Source of the DNA: Oceanococcus sp041619315 | GTDB taxonomy: Bacteria > Pseudomonadota > Gammaproteobacteria > Nevskiales > Oceanococcaceae | NCBI GenBank assembly: GCA_041619315.1 | Contig: JBFKEC010000016.1 | Span: 1-21,175 of the forward strand | Direction of reading: 5' to 3' | Length of the DNA: 21,175 nt | In this document: piece by piece, positions 7,695 to 15,378 of the stretch | Numbering within the stretch: the first letter of the stretch is position 1 | How the letters are laid out: each line of letters starts with the position of its first letter | Notes under the pieces: generated by a model | Seen by the model: the letters and a program-made list of their open reading frames with translations, nothing else | Databases searched by the model: none | What the model was told of the DNA's origin: nothing | Program-made: the position numbers and the translations under genes

Positions 7695-8488
7695 GTGCAC
7701 AACCCGTTCAATTTGCCATAGTAAGCGCCGCACGTAATTGTTCGGCATGGGTAGCCAACAATGTTCAGTCGGTTCTGAGCCAGAGCTACCCCCACTGGCG
7801 CGCCGTATTGATTGACGATGCTTCGACCGACAACACTTTTGCCAATGCCCAAGCAAGTGCAGCGCGAGATGAGCGTTACACCGTATTGCGCAATGAAACA
7901 CAGCATGGCGCGCTCGCCAATATCGTGCGTGCAACCGCACTTGCAGCTCACGCTGCCAACGACGTCATCGTAATCATCGATGGCGATGACTGGCTGAGTG
8001 ACAACACCGCTCTGGAACGCCTCGCACACTATTATTCCGACCCCGCACTGTGGCTAAGCTATGGCAGTCACAAACTGCTGCGCCGGCGCTGGCGCGATCG
8101 TTTGCGTGGCCGCCCCAACCGAGGCCAGGCACGCCCTGTACCGGACTCCGTTGCACGCCTTGGGCTGTACCGATATCACACCGGCCCATGGTGCGCCAGC
8201 CATTTGCGCAGCTACCGCAAGTTCCTTTGGGATGAGGTTCGCGACGAAGATCTGCGCGACGATGACGGCGAATATTTCTGCTCGGCGGCTGATGTGGCCA
8301 CCATGCTTCCATTGCTGGAGATGGCCGGCCCGGAGCATGCCCGCTACCTCCCTGACATTCTGTATGTCTACAACAATGACCATGCATTGAGCGACAACCA
8401 GGAGCCAGTGGCGGCATATGAACGCCAACAGTTCATTTGCGCCCTGAAAATTCGCGCCCAACCACGCTACCAAAGACTCCTGCGCTGA
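7691..8488 (+). CDS. GT2-family glycosyltransferase
   Basis: A 265-residue GT-A fold glycosyltransferase. FAIVSAARNCSAWVANNVQ opens the fold, LIDDASTDNT follows, and the metal-binding motif is IIDGDDWL. The distal part has a basic loop (RRRWRDRLRGRPNRG) and WCASHLRSYRKFLWDEV, then EYFCSAADVATMLPLLEMAG, which supplies the acidic residues of the acceptor side. This arrangement is close to GT2 enzymes of capsule loci that use GDP- or UDP-sugars, but the sugar cannot be assigned. It is shorter than the two GT2 proteins of the opposite operon and lacks their C-terminal helical tail. The start overlaps the GT4 stop as ATGA, and the stop is 8 bases before the sulfotransferase start. Confidence 0.88.
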   Translation: MSAQPVQFAIVSAARNCSAWVANNVQSVLSQSYPHWRAVLIDDASTDNTFANAQASAARDERYTVLRNETQHGALANIVRATALAAHAANDVIVIIDGDDWLSDNTALERLAHYYSDPALWLSYGSHKLLRRRWRDRLRGRPNRGQARPVPDSVARLGLYRYHTGPWCASHLRSYRKFLWDEVRDEDLRDDDGEYFCSAADVATMLPLLEMAGPEHARYLPDILYVYNNDHALSDNQEPVAAYERQQFICALKIRAQPRYQRLLR

Positions 8489-8496
8489 ACCCTCAT

Positions 8497-9396
8497 ATGC
8501 CCATACCATCTCCCGCATTCTTGATCATCGGCGCGCAGAAAGCCGGCACGACTTCGATGCATCAAGTGCTGACACAGCATCCATCCGTTTGGATGCCTCA
8601 GATCAAGGAATTGCACTACTTCGATCGCGAATCCAGTTGCGACGAACATTTCACCCGGGACGACTACCTTGGCCGCTTTGCCGACGCGCCTGAAAGTGCT
8701 GTCAGCGGTGAAGCCACGCCCTGCTATCTGTTCCATCCGGACGCTGCCAAGCGTATTCACAAAGTTTTGGGCGACGACGTCAAGCTGATCATCACGCTGC
8801 GTAATCCGGCCAGACGTGCCTATTCGCACTACTTGATGAATGTACGCAAAGGGTACGAAACGCTTGATTTCGATGAAGCCCTTAAAGCGGAATCACACCG
8901 GGCTCAGCACAGCGAACTTTCACGCATGCGCTACTCCTACCTTGCCCGCGGCCACTATTACCAACAGCTCGAACGCTACCTGCAATATTTCCAGCGCTCG
9001 AACCTGCGCATCTACATTTTTGAACAGGACATCATTGGCAACTGGCCCTGGGTGTGGTCAGACCTGTGCCAATTCCTTGAGCTGCCATCCAGTCCCGCCA
9101 AACCACTGGCGCAGAGCAACCCGGCACGCAAAATTCGCTCCCCGCTGGTGCGTTGGGCCATGCAGCAGCCGGCACTCAAAAAACTCAAGAACAAACTGGT
9201 ATCACGAGACCTCAATCTCAGACTCAGACACGCCCTGACCGAATCGGCAACACCCATGTCCAGCACCTTGAACCAAACCGTGCTGAACCAGTACTTTGCT
9301 GATGACATTCAGGCACTGCAGAAGCTTCTGGGACGACCACTGGACATATGGTCCGAGGCGCCTTCATCAGACAGCGAATTCGCACATGCACAATGA
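8497..9396 (+). CDS. Sulfotransferase, heparan/chondroitin-type (Sulfotransfer_1-like)
   Basis: A 299-residue sulfotransferase predicted to transfer sulfate from PAPS to a sugar hydroxyl. It starts with FLIIGAQKAGTTSMHQVL (8-25), the classic 5'-phosphosulfate loop of carbohydrate sulfotransferases, followed by KELHYFDRE (37-45) where the general base commonly lies, and a 3'-phosphate motif LRNPARRAYSHYLMN (101-115). YLARGHYYQQLERYL and IYIFEQDI are also typical of the heparan-sulfate-type group. The ATG at 8497 fits the family start and lies 8 bases after the GT2 stop; an upstream in-frame TTG at 8437 lies inside the GT2 gene and is rejected. The motif set differs from that of the 347-1279 protein, so two different positions may be sulfated. 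Confidence 0.9.
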   Translation: MPIPSPAFLIIGAQKAGTTSMHQVLTQHPSVWMPQIKELHYFDRESSCDEHFTRDDYLGRFADAPESAVSGEATPCYLFHPDAAKRIHKVLGDDVKLIITLRNPARRAYSHYLMNVRKGYETLDFDEALKAESHRAQHSELSRMRYSYLARGHYYQQLERYLQYFQRSNLRIYIFEQDIIGNWPWVWSDLCQFLELPSSPAKPLAQSNPARKIRSPLVRWAMQQPALKKLKNKLVSRDLNLRLRHALTESATPMSSTLNQTVLNQYFADDIQALQKLLGRPLDIWSEAPSSDSEFAHAQ

Positions 9397-9501
9397 TTCG
9401 CCCAACCAAAAAGAACAGGAACAGGGACCTGCATCGGCGCCATAAGTAAAACCTATGCGGCAAAAGACTGGTGCAACAGGGACGTAGTGGGGACACAAAA
9501 A

Positions 9502-10662
9502 ATGCTAAAAATCCAGGTCATAGACGACCAACATCCGCTGGGTATTGATAACAATCGCCTTGCGGGTTTTGAAGGCTGGCGCGGCATTCCTCTACTCATG
9601 GTGATCTACGCTCACCTAGGGCTGCTGGATATTGGCTGGATCGGCATGCAGAGCTTTTTCGTTCTGTCCGGATTTCTTATTACTCGCGTACTCATACTCG
9701 ATCGACGCAACACCAACAGTCTTGGTGAATACCTCAAGCGTTTCTACATTCGACGTGTGCTGCGCGTGCTGCCACTGTATTTCGCCAGTGTGGCCATTAT
9801 CGGTCTGTGGGTATATGCGCGGGGTGACATCGACATTTACCGCGATGACATCCTCTATTCCTCGCTGTTCGTGTTCAACTTTTTCCGCACCACGGAGGCT
9901 TACACCCACACCTTCGAATTTGGCCATCTATGGTCGATGTCTGTCGAAGAGCAGTTCTATCTGTTGTGGCCCGTCATTTTCTATCTGGTTCGCAGCCCGC
10001 GCGCCGCAATTGCTGTACTCAGCGCCATTGCTGCTACAGGCGTAGCCAGCCGACTTGGCTTGGCACTAAATGCCGGCCCGGGAGAGTCCTACGATGCTGC
10101 GTGGAAAGCCTTCTCCTACACCAGTTGCTACCTCGATGCTTTCGCCATCGGTGCGCTACTCAATTTCCTGACCATCAACCCAAGAACCATCGCGCTTGCC
10201 ATGGCCACAGTGGGTATGTTCGCACTTGGCATGCTGGCCAACGGCTGGGGCATTTCCCCTGGTTTCGCTGAAGGCGCATATCTGTCGCTAGGCTGGCCCA
10301 AGCTGATGGTTCATCATCAGCAATATGTCTGGGGGTATCTGGTCATCAACCTGGTGTTGTTCGCATGGTTTGACGCCACCCGAACCAACACGACCATTCA
10401 AAAGTTCTTTTCAACACGCGCAATCGTGTTTCTCGGCGAGCGGTCATTTTCCACGTATATATGGCACTACCCGCTACTGGCGCTACTCTTTCCCGTAGCC
10501 GCAATGCTTGGCCAGCATATCGAACACCGAGCAATCCTGTTCCTGGTTTTCTCAGCGCTGTATGTGCCGATTACGCTGATCATTGGCCACCTGTCCTATC
10601 ACTACATAGAACTGCCGGGCATTCAGCTCAAGCGCCGTTTCAGCACGATGAAGAGTCATTGA
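9502..10662 (+). CDS. OafA/YrhL-type membrane acyltransferase (acyltransferase 3)
   Basis: A 386-residue membrane protein with about ten hydrophobic segments, of the family that adds acetyl or other acyl groups to glycans and antigens. Visible motifs are FEGWRGIPLLMVIYAHLG near the N-terminus (conserved arginine and histidine), SFFVLSGFLIT, FYIRRVLRVLPLY and GHLWSMSVEEQFYLLWP, all in the usual order; the distal STYIWHYPLLALLFP is also typical. The ATG at 9502 has GGGGA at 8-base spacing; a GTG five codons upstream (9487) with AGGGA close by is an alternative start. It lacks a fused SGNH domain. It is the last gene of the + operon, separated by about 100 bases from the sulfotransferase gene, and ends 12 bases from the convergent methyltransferase gene. 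The acyl group and target are not known. Confidence 0.92.
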   Translation: MLKIQVIDDQHPLGIDNNRLAGFEGWRGIPLLMVIYAHLGLLDIGWIGMQSFFVLSGFLITRVLILDRRNTNSLGEYLKRFYIRRVLRVLPLYFASVAIIGLWVYARGDIDIYRDDILYSSLFVFNFFRTTEAYTHTFEFGHLWSMSVEEQFYLLWPVIFYLVRSPRAAIAVLSAIAATGVASRLGLALNAGPGESYDAAWKAFSYTSCYLDAFAIGALLNFLTINPRTIALAMATVGMFALGMLANGWGISPGFAEGAYLSLGWPKLMVHHQQYVWGYLVINLVLFAWFDATRTNTTIQKFFSTRAIVFLGERSFSTYIWHYPLLALLFPVAAMLGQHIEHRAILFLVFSALYVPITLIIGHLSYHYIELPGIQLKRRFSTMKSH

Positions 10663-10674
10663 CCGTCGCCACGA

Positions 10675-11379
10675 CTACTGAGGTTTGCGTGCCCTGACAA
10701 CAAAAATCATGGCATCGCGAGCTCGCCCGCTGTCCTTGTGCAGCCTGTCGGTAACACTGATCAAAAACTGACACAGACCACAAAAGGGCTTGTTGATCCA
10801 GCTCGGCAGGCGCGCACGCAACGCGTCCTGACATAGTTGTATCGACATCGGCAGCAAGCCCATTACGCCGTGTATATCCTCGACTTCGAAACCCTGCTCA
10901 GCCACTGTGGTGCGCAGCCCATCAGCTGTCCAACGCCACAAATCCAAGGGTGACGGGTGATATACCCACACACCGTGAGTCGACAGGATCAAAGTCCCTC
11001 CGGGCTTGAGCGCTTTCCAGGCCTCAGCCAGATAAGCGCTGGGACTGGGCACGTGCTCAAGCACCTGAGCTGAAAGCACGATGTCGTAGTCAGACGCATC
11101 AGGCGGAATCTGCCCGGCTTCGTTCAGCGCAATATCCGCGTGCGCGTTTCCTGGCATATCGGCCGCGATATAGTGCATCCCGCAACTCTTAACGACCCCT
11201 TCATACGCGCGATTGCCACAACCGTAATCGAGAACATGCGCCCCTTCAGACCAGCCTGACGCCCGCAATGCGCGACTCAGTGCAGCGCGCAACTTGAATA
11301 TGGCCTGCCGGTTCCAGTACCACCAGGCGATCGACTCCTCGGCGGCGTCCATTTCAGTGAAATCCTGAGCCGATGTCAT
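10675..11379 (-). CDS. Class I SAM-dependent methyltransferase (Methyltransf_11-like)
   Basis: A 234-residue soluble methyltransferase. Motif I is VLDYGCGNRAYEG (49-61), followed by an acidic strand YIAADMPGN, then DYDIVLSAQVLEHV and the post-motif LKPGGTLILSTHG. The region YHPSPLDLWRWTADGL is shared almost word for word with the methyltransferase at 15375-16118, so the two are paralogs. The ATG at 11377-11379 is 10 bases after the GT8 stop with GAG upstream; a longer frame to 11577 lies inside the GT8 gene and is rejected. Position after the GT8 gene suggests O-methylation of a sugar or glycan end, but the family includes methyltransferases for many substrates. It ends 12 bases from the acyltransferase gene on the other strand. 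Confidence 0.88.
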   Translation of the reverse strand: MTSAQDFTEMDAAEESIAWWYWNRQAIFKLRAALSRALRASGWSEGAHVLDYGCGNRAYEGVVKSCGMHYIAADMPGNAHADIALNEAGQIPPDASDYDIVLSAQVLEHVPSPSAYLAEAWKALKPGGTLILSTHGVWVYHPSPLDLWRWTADGLRTTVAEQGFEVEDIHGVMGLLPMSIQLCQDALRARLPSWINKPFCGLCQFLISVTDRLHKDSGRARDAMIFVVRARKPQ

Positions 11380-11389
11380 GACGATTATC

Positions 11390-12343
11390 TCAGTAGAGGG
11401 TGGGTTTTCGCTGAATCTGCGGCTGCGGGAATCGCTGGGCGTACCAGTGATATAAACGATACGGGAAATGCCGCAATATGAGGTTACGCCAGAACTTGTT
11501 TTCAATCTGCGCGTCACGCCATGGTGTCTGACGAACATGCGACCAATACAATTTGCGCAATGGGTGGCCACAAGCATCCATCCACGGTTTGAGCAGCCCG
11601 GAGTAATGGACTATGGCAGGCTCGCGGCGAGCCATGCGTATTGCCGCACGATCAAATGGCAACTCCGCCATGCGCAGGTCGAACAGGACGCTTTGGGCAT
11701 TGAACTGTGGCGGCATACTCAACCAATGCCCTTGAAGCACCGCGTTCAGCACATCCTGATCCGGGTACAGGAAATTCTCATGATGCTTATCGGCAAACTT
11801 GAGCAGGTCATCGCACAGCCCACGCTGGCGCATAACCTCAAGATCCATGAGCAGCACACCTGAGTTGAAATAGGACTGAATGTCGCGAATGCCCAGTGAT
11901 GCCAAGCGGTCCAGAGACTGATGCGGATACAGCGGATTGACAACCGCAGCCACCCAGTGACCGTTCAAATCCACGCTGATCAGTTCGTCAAGCGGCCGAC
12001 ATATGATCGTATCGCTATCCAGATAAAGCACCCTGCGCACTTCGGGTAGCAACTCCGGCAAAAGCATACGCATCCATGCATGGGTGCCGAAAAACGGATG
12101 CGGCTTTAGACGGGCGAAGCGTTCCGGCGGCACCGTCACAACATGAAACTCTGCTCCCATGTCCTCCACCATGCCCTGCAAATCATCCAAGCGCGGAGCG
12201 GGAATGTCGCTACGAACCAGATGCACACGAACACCGGAGGTATGCTGACTCAGCAACGAATGTAGGGTTGCTGCGGCATGTTGCAGATACTGTGGATCTG
12301 CGGCCAGCGCGACATCAAATGGCGTTTGACTGGTTGAAATCAT
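11390..12343 (-). CDS. GT8-family glycosyltransferase
   Basis: A 317-residue retaining glycosyltransferase of the GT8 (LPS galactosyl/glucosyltransferase, glycogenin-like) family. The DxD metal site is RVLYLDSDTIICRPLDEL (104-121, D109-D111). YFNSGVLLMDL (158-168), the LYPDQDVLNAVL block (192-203) and HYSGLLKPW (246-254) complete the family's set of catalytic and metal-binding motifs. Known GT8 enzymes in lipopolysaccharide loci transfer alpha-glucose or alpha-galactose; the donor here is not established. The C-terminal 50 residues are basic and aromatic, as in membrane-associated LPS transferases. It is the first gene of a two-gene - strand unit with the methyltransferase, and is divergent from the putative sugar O-methyltransferase gene. 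Confidence 0.95.
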   Translation of the reverse strand: MISTSQTPFDVALAADPQYLQHAAATLHSLLSQHTSGVRVHLVRSDIPAPRLDDLQGMVEDMGAEFHVVTVPPERFARLKPHPFFGTHAWMRMLLPELLPEVRRVLYLDSDTIICRPLDELISVDLNGHWVAAVVNPLYPHQSLDRLASLGIRDIQSYFNSGVLLMDLEVMRQRGLCDDLLKFADKHHENFLYPDQDVLNAVLQGHWLSMPPQFNAQSVLFDLRMAELPFDRAAIRMARREPAIVHYSGLLKPWMDACGHPLRKLYWSHVRQTPWRDAQIENKFWRNLILRHFPYRLYHWYAQRFPQPQIQRKPTLY

Positions 12344-12464
12344 ATAACCACTACATCAACCCAAATGGAGAATGAGCAAAGAAGAAAACCATGAAATCCT
12401 TCGTTGGTGGCACACTATAAACTCGCGGGGAGTCACAGCGCACAAATCACAAAGAACGAACAGA
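12344..12464. promoter_or_regulatory. AT-rich divergent intergenic region
   Basis: About 120 bases between the divergent GT8 and sugar O-methyltransferase genes. It is visibly richer in A and T than the flanking genes. On the + strand TATAAA (12416-12421) could be a -10 element for the 12465 gene, but no good -35 is seen at 16-18 bases. On the - strand TATAGT covers nearly the same bases, also without a convincing -35. An open + frame with ATG at 12372 crosses this stretch; its codon usage and weak ribosome binding site argue against it being coding. Confidence 0.35.
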
Positions 12465-13502
12465 ATGACAGCTGCCAAGAACACGCTCAAACGTATCGCT
12501 CGACGCACTCTGGCCAAGGCGGGGCTCAAAGTCTCCCGCATTGATCGCAGATCCGAAGAGGAGATTGCACGCCTCAAAGCCGCGAGCTTTAATGCCGAGC
12601 ACCCATTGCCCGAAGGCACTGCGGAAATCCTCAGACCTGACAATCCGCGCCTGCAGGCATTGCGAGAACGCTACAACGCGCTCACCGTGGATGCTGCAGT
12701 GCATTCGCTGTGGAACCCGCAACGCATGGACCGGCAACTTGAGCTTTCTCATTTCCGCGGCGACAACGTTTATGTCTGGCAACTGCGCAATGTACGTGAG
12801 CAGGCGCGCCTGAAGTACTACCTGTTCATGACCTATGCGCGCAGCATTGATGAGCTCGGCCTGCTCGATCAACTCGAGGAAGACGGTGCCTTCGGCTGCT
12901 GGACGTTTGAGTATCCCAATCATCCGATGATCAGCCGCGATCTTCTCGACTCCGTCAATGAACTCAACTTTCTCAACCGCCATTTGAACCTGGCGCAAAT
13001 TGACGGCTTGAAGGTGCTGGACATCGGCGCAGGTTATGGCCGACTGGCCCATCGTAGCGTTGCCGCGCTGCCCAAACTCAGCCACTACTACTGCACCGAT
13101 GCGGTAGCAGAGTCGACGTTTCTGAGTGAGTTTTACCTGAAGTTTCGCGGCTGCACGGAAAAAACCACCGTGCTGCCACTGGATGACTTCATAACTGCGG
13201 CACCCGATCTGGATATTGATCTGGCTATCAATGTCCACAGCTTCTCGGAAATGAGCATGGCGGCCATCACCTGGTGGTTCGCACGGCTTGCCGAACTGCG
13301 CCCACGCCATCTGTTCATCATCCCGAATGATCAGGACCGATTACTCAGCGTTGAAAGCGACTCAAGCCGAATCGATTTCTCAAGCCTGATCGCACAAAGT
13401 GGCTACCAATTGCTTGCCAATGAACCCATTTATCGCGATCCCAGTGTCCAGGAGTTGTTCGGTGTTGACGATCATTTCCTGCTGTTCCAGAGAGTGGACT
13501 GA
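12465..13502 (+). CDS. Putative sugar O-methyltransferase (NanM-type SAM methyltransferase)
   Basis: A 345-residue protein with a clear SAM-binding motif VLDIGAGYGRLAHR (184-197) placed far into the chain, after a long helical N-terminal region with DNVYVWQLR and ARLKYYLFMTYA. This layout, plus INVHSFSEMS and the C-terminal DHFLLFQRV, matches the family annotated as putative sugar O-methyltransferase. Its role would be methylating a sugar hydroxyl in the glycan. I chose the ATG at 12465 because the upstream 31 in-frame codons (from ATG 12372) are AT-rich and contain rare codons; the start is not certain. The gene stands alone on the + strand between two convergent/divergent neighbours and ends 20 bases from the STELLO-like gene. 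Confidence 0.82.
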   Translation: MTAAKNTLKRIARRTLAKAGLKVSRIDRRSEEEIARLKAASFNAEHPLPEGTAEILRPDNPRLQALRERYNALTVDAAVHSLWNPQRMDRQLELSHFRGDNVYVWQLRNVREQARLKYYLFMTYARSIDELGLLDQLEEDGAFGCWTFEYPNHPMISRDLLDSVNELNFLNRHLNLAQIDGLKVLDIGAGYGRLAHRSVAALPKLSHYYCTDAVAESTFLSEFYLKFRGCTEKTTVLPLDDFITAAPDLDIDLAINVHSFSEMSMAAITWWFARLAELRPRHLFIIPNDQDRLLSVESDSSRIDFSSLIAQSGYQLLANEPIYRDPSVQELFGVDDHFLLFQRVD

Positions 13503-13522
13503 ACACGCGCCCCAGCCTTGCC

Positions 13523-14524
13523 CTACAGCCCCAGCAGCCGGAGCTCCTGTAGCCAGGCTTGCACCAGCGGCACTTCGGCCTCTCCGACCAGACCTTCATC
13601 GACCAGCACCTGATAGCACAGACCCAAATCCGCATGCATTTCGCCGCTCAGAGGCAACTCTGACAGCAGCGCCCGAATGCGCTCGTTGTGCAGATACCCT
13701 GGCACTTCATCCTTGAAGTCACGCATCAAATCGTGCTCATTGCGCTCCTGACGTACAGACGGCGCGACAAACGTAACGGCAAGCCCTTGCGCCCAAAGAC
13801 AGCGCTGGGCCACAAAGCTTCGCCAGATGTCGGTCATCCTGAAGCTGCAGTAAGACGGCAGATACATCAGAGGCGCAAGCCTGCGTTGCCACCAGGTGTT
13901 CTGGCTATTGAACGGACACCAGACGTTCTCGGACAGCACCACCGCGGCCCCATCAGGGGCAAAACGTATAGGCAACGGCCGGGTCAACCGAAACACCGCA
14001 TCCACGTCAGGGTTGTCCTGAGCCAGCCCCTGAACCAGGACGGGCTGATGCGCCGCCATGCGCTCTTCTACCGTATCCGAGGCGTGCACTTTGTCCAGCG
14101 GAAGCCCGCGCGGCCAAACCGGCTCGCTGGGCTCGAAATAGTCATACACATTTAGCCAGGCATGCGTGTTGGGAGCACTCAGGTATCGCGCATGACCGGC
14201 CTGCGGGGGGTGCAGAAACGTGTCCAGCGGAAAATTGTCATCGTCGGTTTCCACTACCCATTCCGCGCCCTCGCGCAAAGCCTGCAAATAGCCAACATTT
14301 TTGCGTGCGTAATGGCCCAGAGGCAGCAACTGGCTAAACGTCGAAAATGCGCCGTGCTGACCTTCGATATCGAGATACGTCGCCCCCGGCAGAGTGAAAT
14401 CCTGCGGGCTTTTGCTGTCACCCACAATGACAAAATTCACGTCTTGAGCAGAACATGCGCTGACCAGGTCGCGCATGACCGCATTAGGCGCATTGATGGT
14501 GGTCACGACCAGGGCTGTATTCAT
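13523..14524 (-). CDS. STELLO/DUF288-like putative glycosyltransferase
   Basis: A 333-residue protein that I recognise as STELLO-like (DUF288). In order: LVVTTINAPN at the N-terminus, FVIVGDSKSPQDF (31-43), HYARKNVGYLQALREGAEWV (71-90), the acidic ETDDDNFP (92-99), then WCPFNSQNTWW, YLPSYCSFRMTDIWRSFVAQ and VRQERNEHDLM. Plant STELLO proteins are Golgi glycosyltransferase-like proteins linked to cellulose synthase assembly; the nucleotide-sugar and metal role of the DDD cluster is inferred from GT-A folds. There is no N-terminal membrane anchor here, unlike in plants, so it should act in the cytoplasm. It is the last gene of the long - strand operon, 2 bases after FkbM. A glycosyltransferase role on this glycan is the simplest reading; the bacterial family members are poorly characterised. 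Confidence 0.82.
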   Translation of the reverse strand: MNTALVVTTINAPNAVMRDLVSACSAQDVNFVIVGDSKSPQDFTLPGATYLDIEGQHGAFSTFSQLLPLGHYARKNVGYLQALREGAEWVVETDDDNFPLDTFLHPPQAGHARYLSAPNTHAWLNVYDYFEPSEPVWPRGLPLDKVHASDTVEERMAAHQPVLVQGLAQDNPDVDAVFRLTRPLPIRFAPDGAAVVLSENVWCPFNSQNTWWQRRLAPLMYLPSYCSFRMTDIWRSFVAQRCLWAQGLAVTFVAPSVRQERNEHDLMRDFKDEVPGYLHNERIRALLSELPLSGEMHADLGLCYQVLVDEGLVGEAEVPLVQAWLQELRLLGL

Positions 14525-14526
14525 TA

Positions 14527-15378
14527 TTATGTGTTCTCCTTGAGAGCCAGTGCCTGCGTCCAGCGACGGTGCATTTCGGGCTGCGCCGCCCCCAGGGTGG
14601 AAAAATTCAGGGCCAATGTGTCATAGCCGAACTCGAAATATTCGTAACCATTGGCCTCCAGCAGCTCTTGAGCTGCTCGACGATCAGTCGCATTCAGATG
14701 ATGGTGTTCATAAAGCACCAACTTGGGTCGCCGCTGTGCCAAGTCGAGAAGCTTAAGCACTTCGAAATCGTGCCCTTCCGTATCGCTCTGAACCAGATCC
14801 ACCCGCTGGATTGCATGCCGCTGGCACAAATCCTCGACGGTAAGACAGGGCACCATGCGCTCGACCAGACGGCGATCTATGTCAGGAATGTGTTCACGGT
14901 GCGACAGCACAACTTCTTTGTGAAACGAGCCGAGCGCCTGATACCAGACCGGCAATCCCGCCGCGACCGGGTCCGCCTCATAGGCGAGATGATAAAACGG
15001 CTGCTCTCCGGGGGTCGCGCTAATCGCCACATTATCGAGACGAACACGTGGCGCCAGAGCACCGTAGTTTTTCTGCAGCCTGGAAAAAATCTCGGGCACC
15101 GGCTCGACCATGATGCCTTGCCAGCGGCGACGATGAATCTGGCGCCGCATCGGGTCGTACAGCGCCCCGTCATTCGCACCGATCTGCACAAAAGTCGCGT
15201 CTGGAAACGCCTTGCCAAATGCATCCATGATGATGGAAACGGGCGTATCCGGCTGGTTGCTCGGAAGCATACTCCGCCATTGGCGCAAACGCTGGCGCAA
15301 CGCCCAATGCTTGGGAATCCGCGGCCCTACTAATCTTCCCAGGGCGCTCACCAGACGCCCTGCCATGACTTGGCTCAT
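14527..15378 (-). CDS. FkbM-family SAM-dependent methyltransferase
   Basis: A 283-residue methyltransferase. The FkbM signature is visible: FVQIGANDGALYDPM (63-77) for SAM binding, GIMVEPVPEIFSRLQKNY for the acidic strand and following helix, VDLVQSDTEGHDFEVLKLL, and KLVLYEHHHL. Known members O-methylate sugars or polyketides (FkbM itself, NoeI of Nod-factor fucose 2-O-methylation). With GDP-fucose genes in the same operon, fucose methylation is a fair guess, not a finding. The start ATG overlaps the stop of the upstream methyltransferase gene as ATGA (15375-15378), and the stop lies 2 bases before the STELLO-like start, so three genes are tightly linked. Confidence 0.92.
   Translation of the reverse strand: MSQVMAGRLVSALGRLVGPRIPKHWALRQRLRQWRSMLPSNQPDTPVSIIMDAFGKAFPDATFVQIGANDGALYDPMRRQIHRRRWQGIMVEPVPEIFSRLQKNYGALAPRVRLDNVAISATPGEQPFYHLAYEADPVAAGLPVWYQALGSFHKEVVLSHREHIPDIDRRLVERMVPCLTVEDLCQRHAIQRVDLVQSDTEGHDFEVLKLLDLAQRRPKLVLYEHHHLNATDRRAAQELLEANGYEYFEFGYDTLALNFSTLGAAQPEMHRRWTQALALKENT

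Noticed and set aside
6984..7940. 318-codon open frame on the - strand opposite the GT4/GT2 junction
   Set aside because: It crosses two well-supported + strand genes and is cysteine-, histidine- and arginine-rich with no recognisable domain.
10663..10674. Possible bidirectional terminator between convergent genes
   Set aside because: Only 12 bases separate the stops and no stem followed by a T tract is visible; the same applies to the gaps at 343-346 and 13503-13522.
12447..13310. 287-codon open frame on the - strand opposite the putative sugar O-methyltransferase
   Set aside because: The + strand has a clear SAM-binding motif and family layout; the antisense product shows no motif.
14569..15333. 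254-codon open frame on the + strand opposite FkbM
   Set aside because: It is antisense to a gene with clear FkbM motifs, its translation is basic and shows no family pattern, and long antisense frames are common in GC-rich coding DNA.
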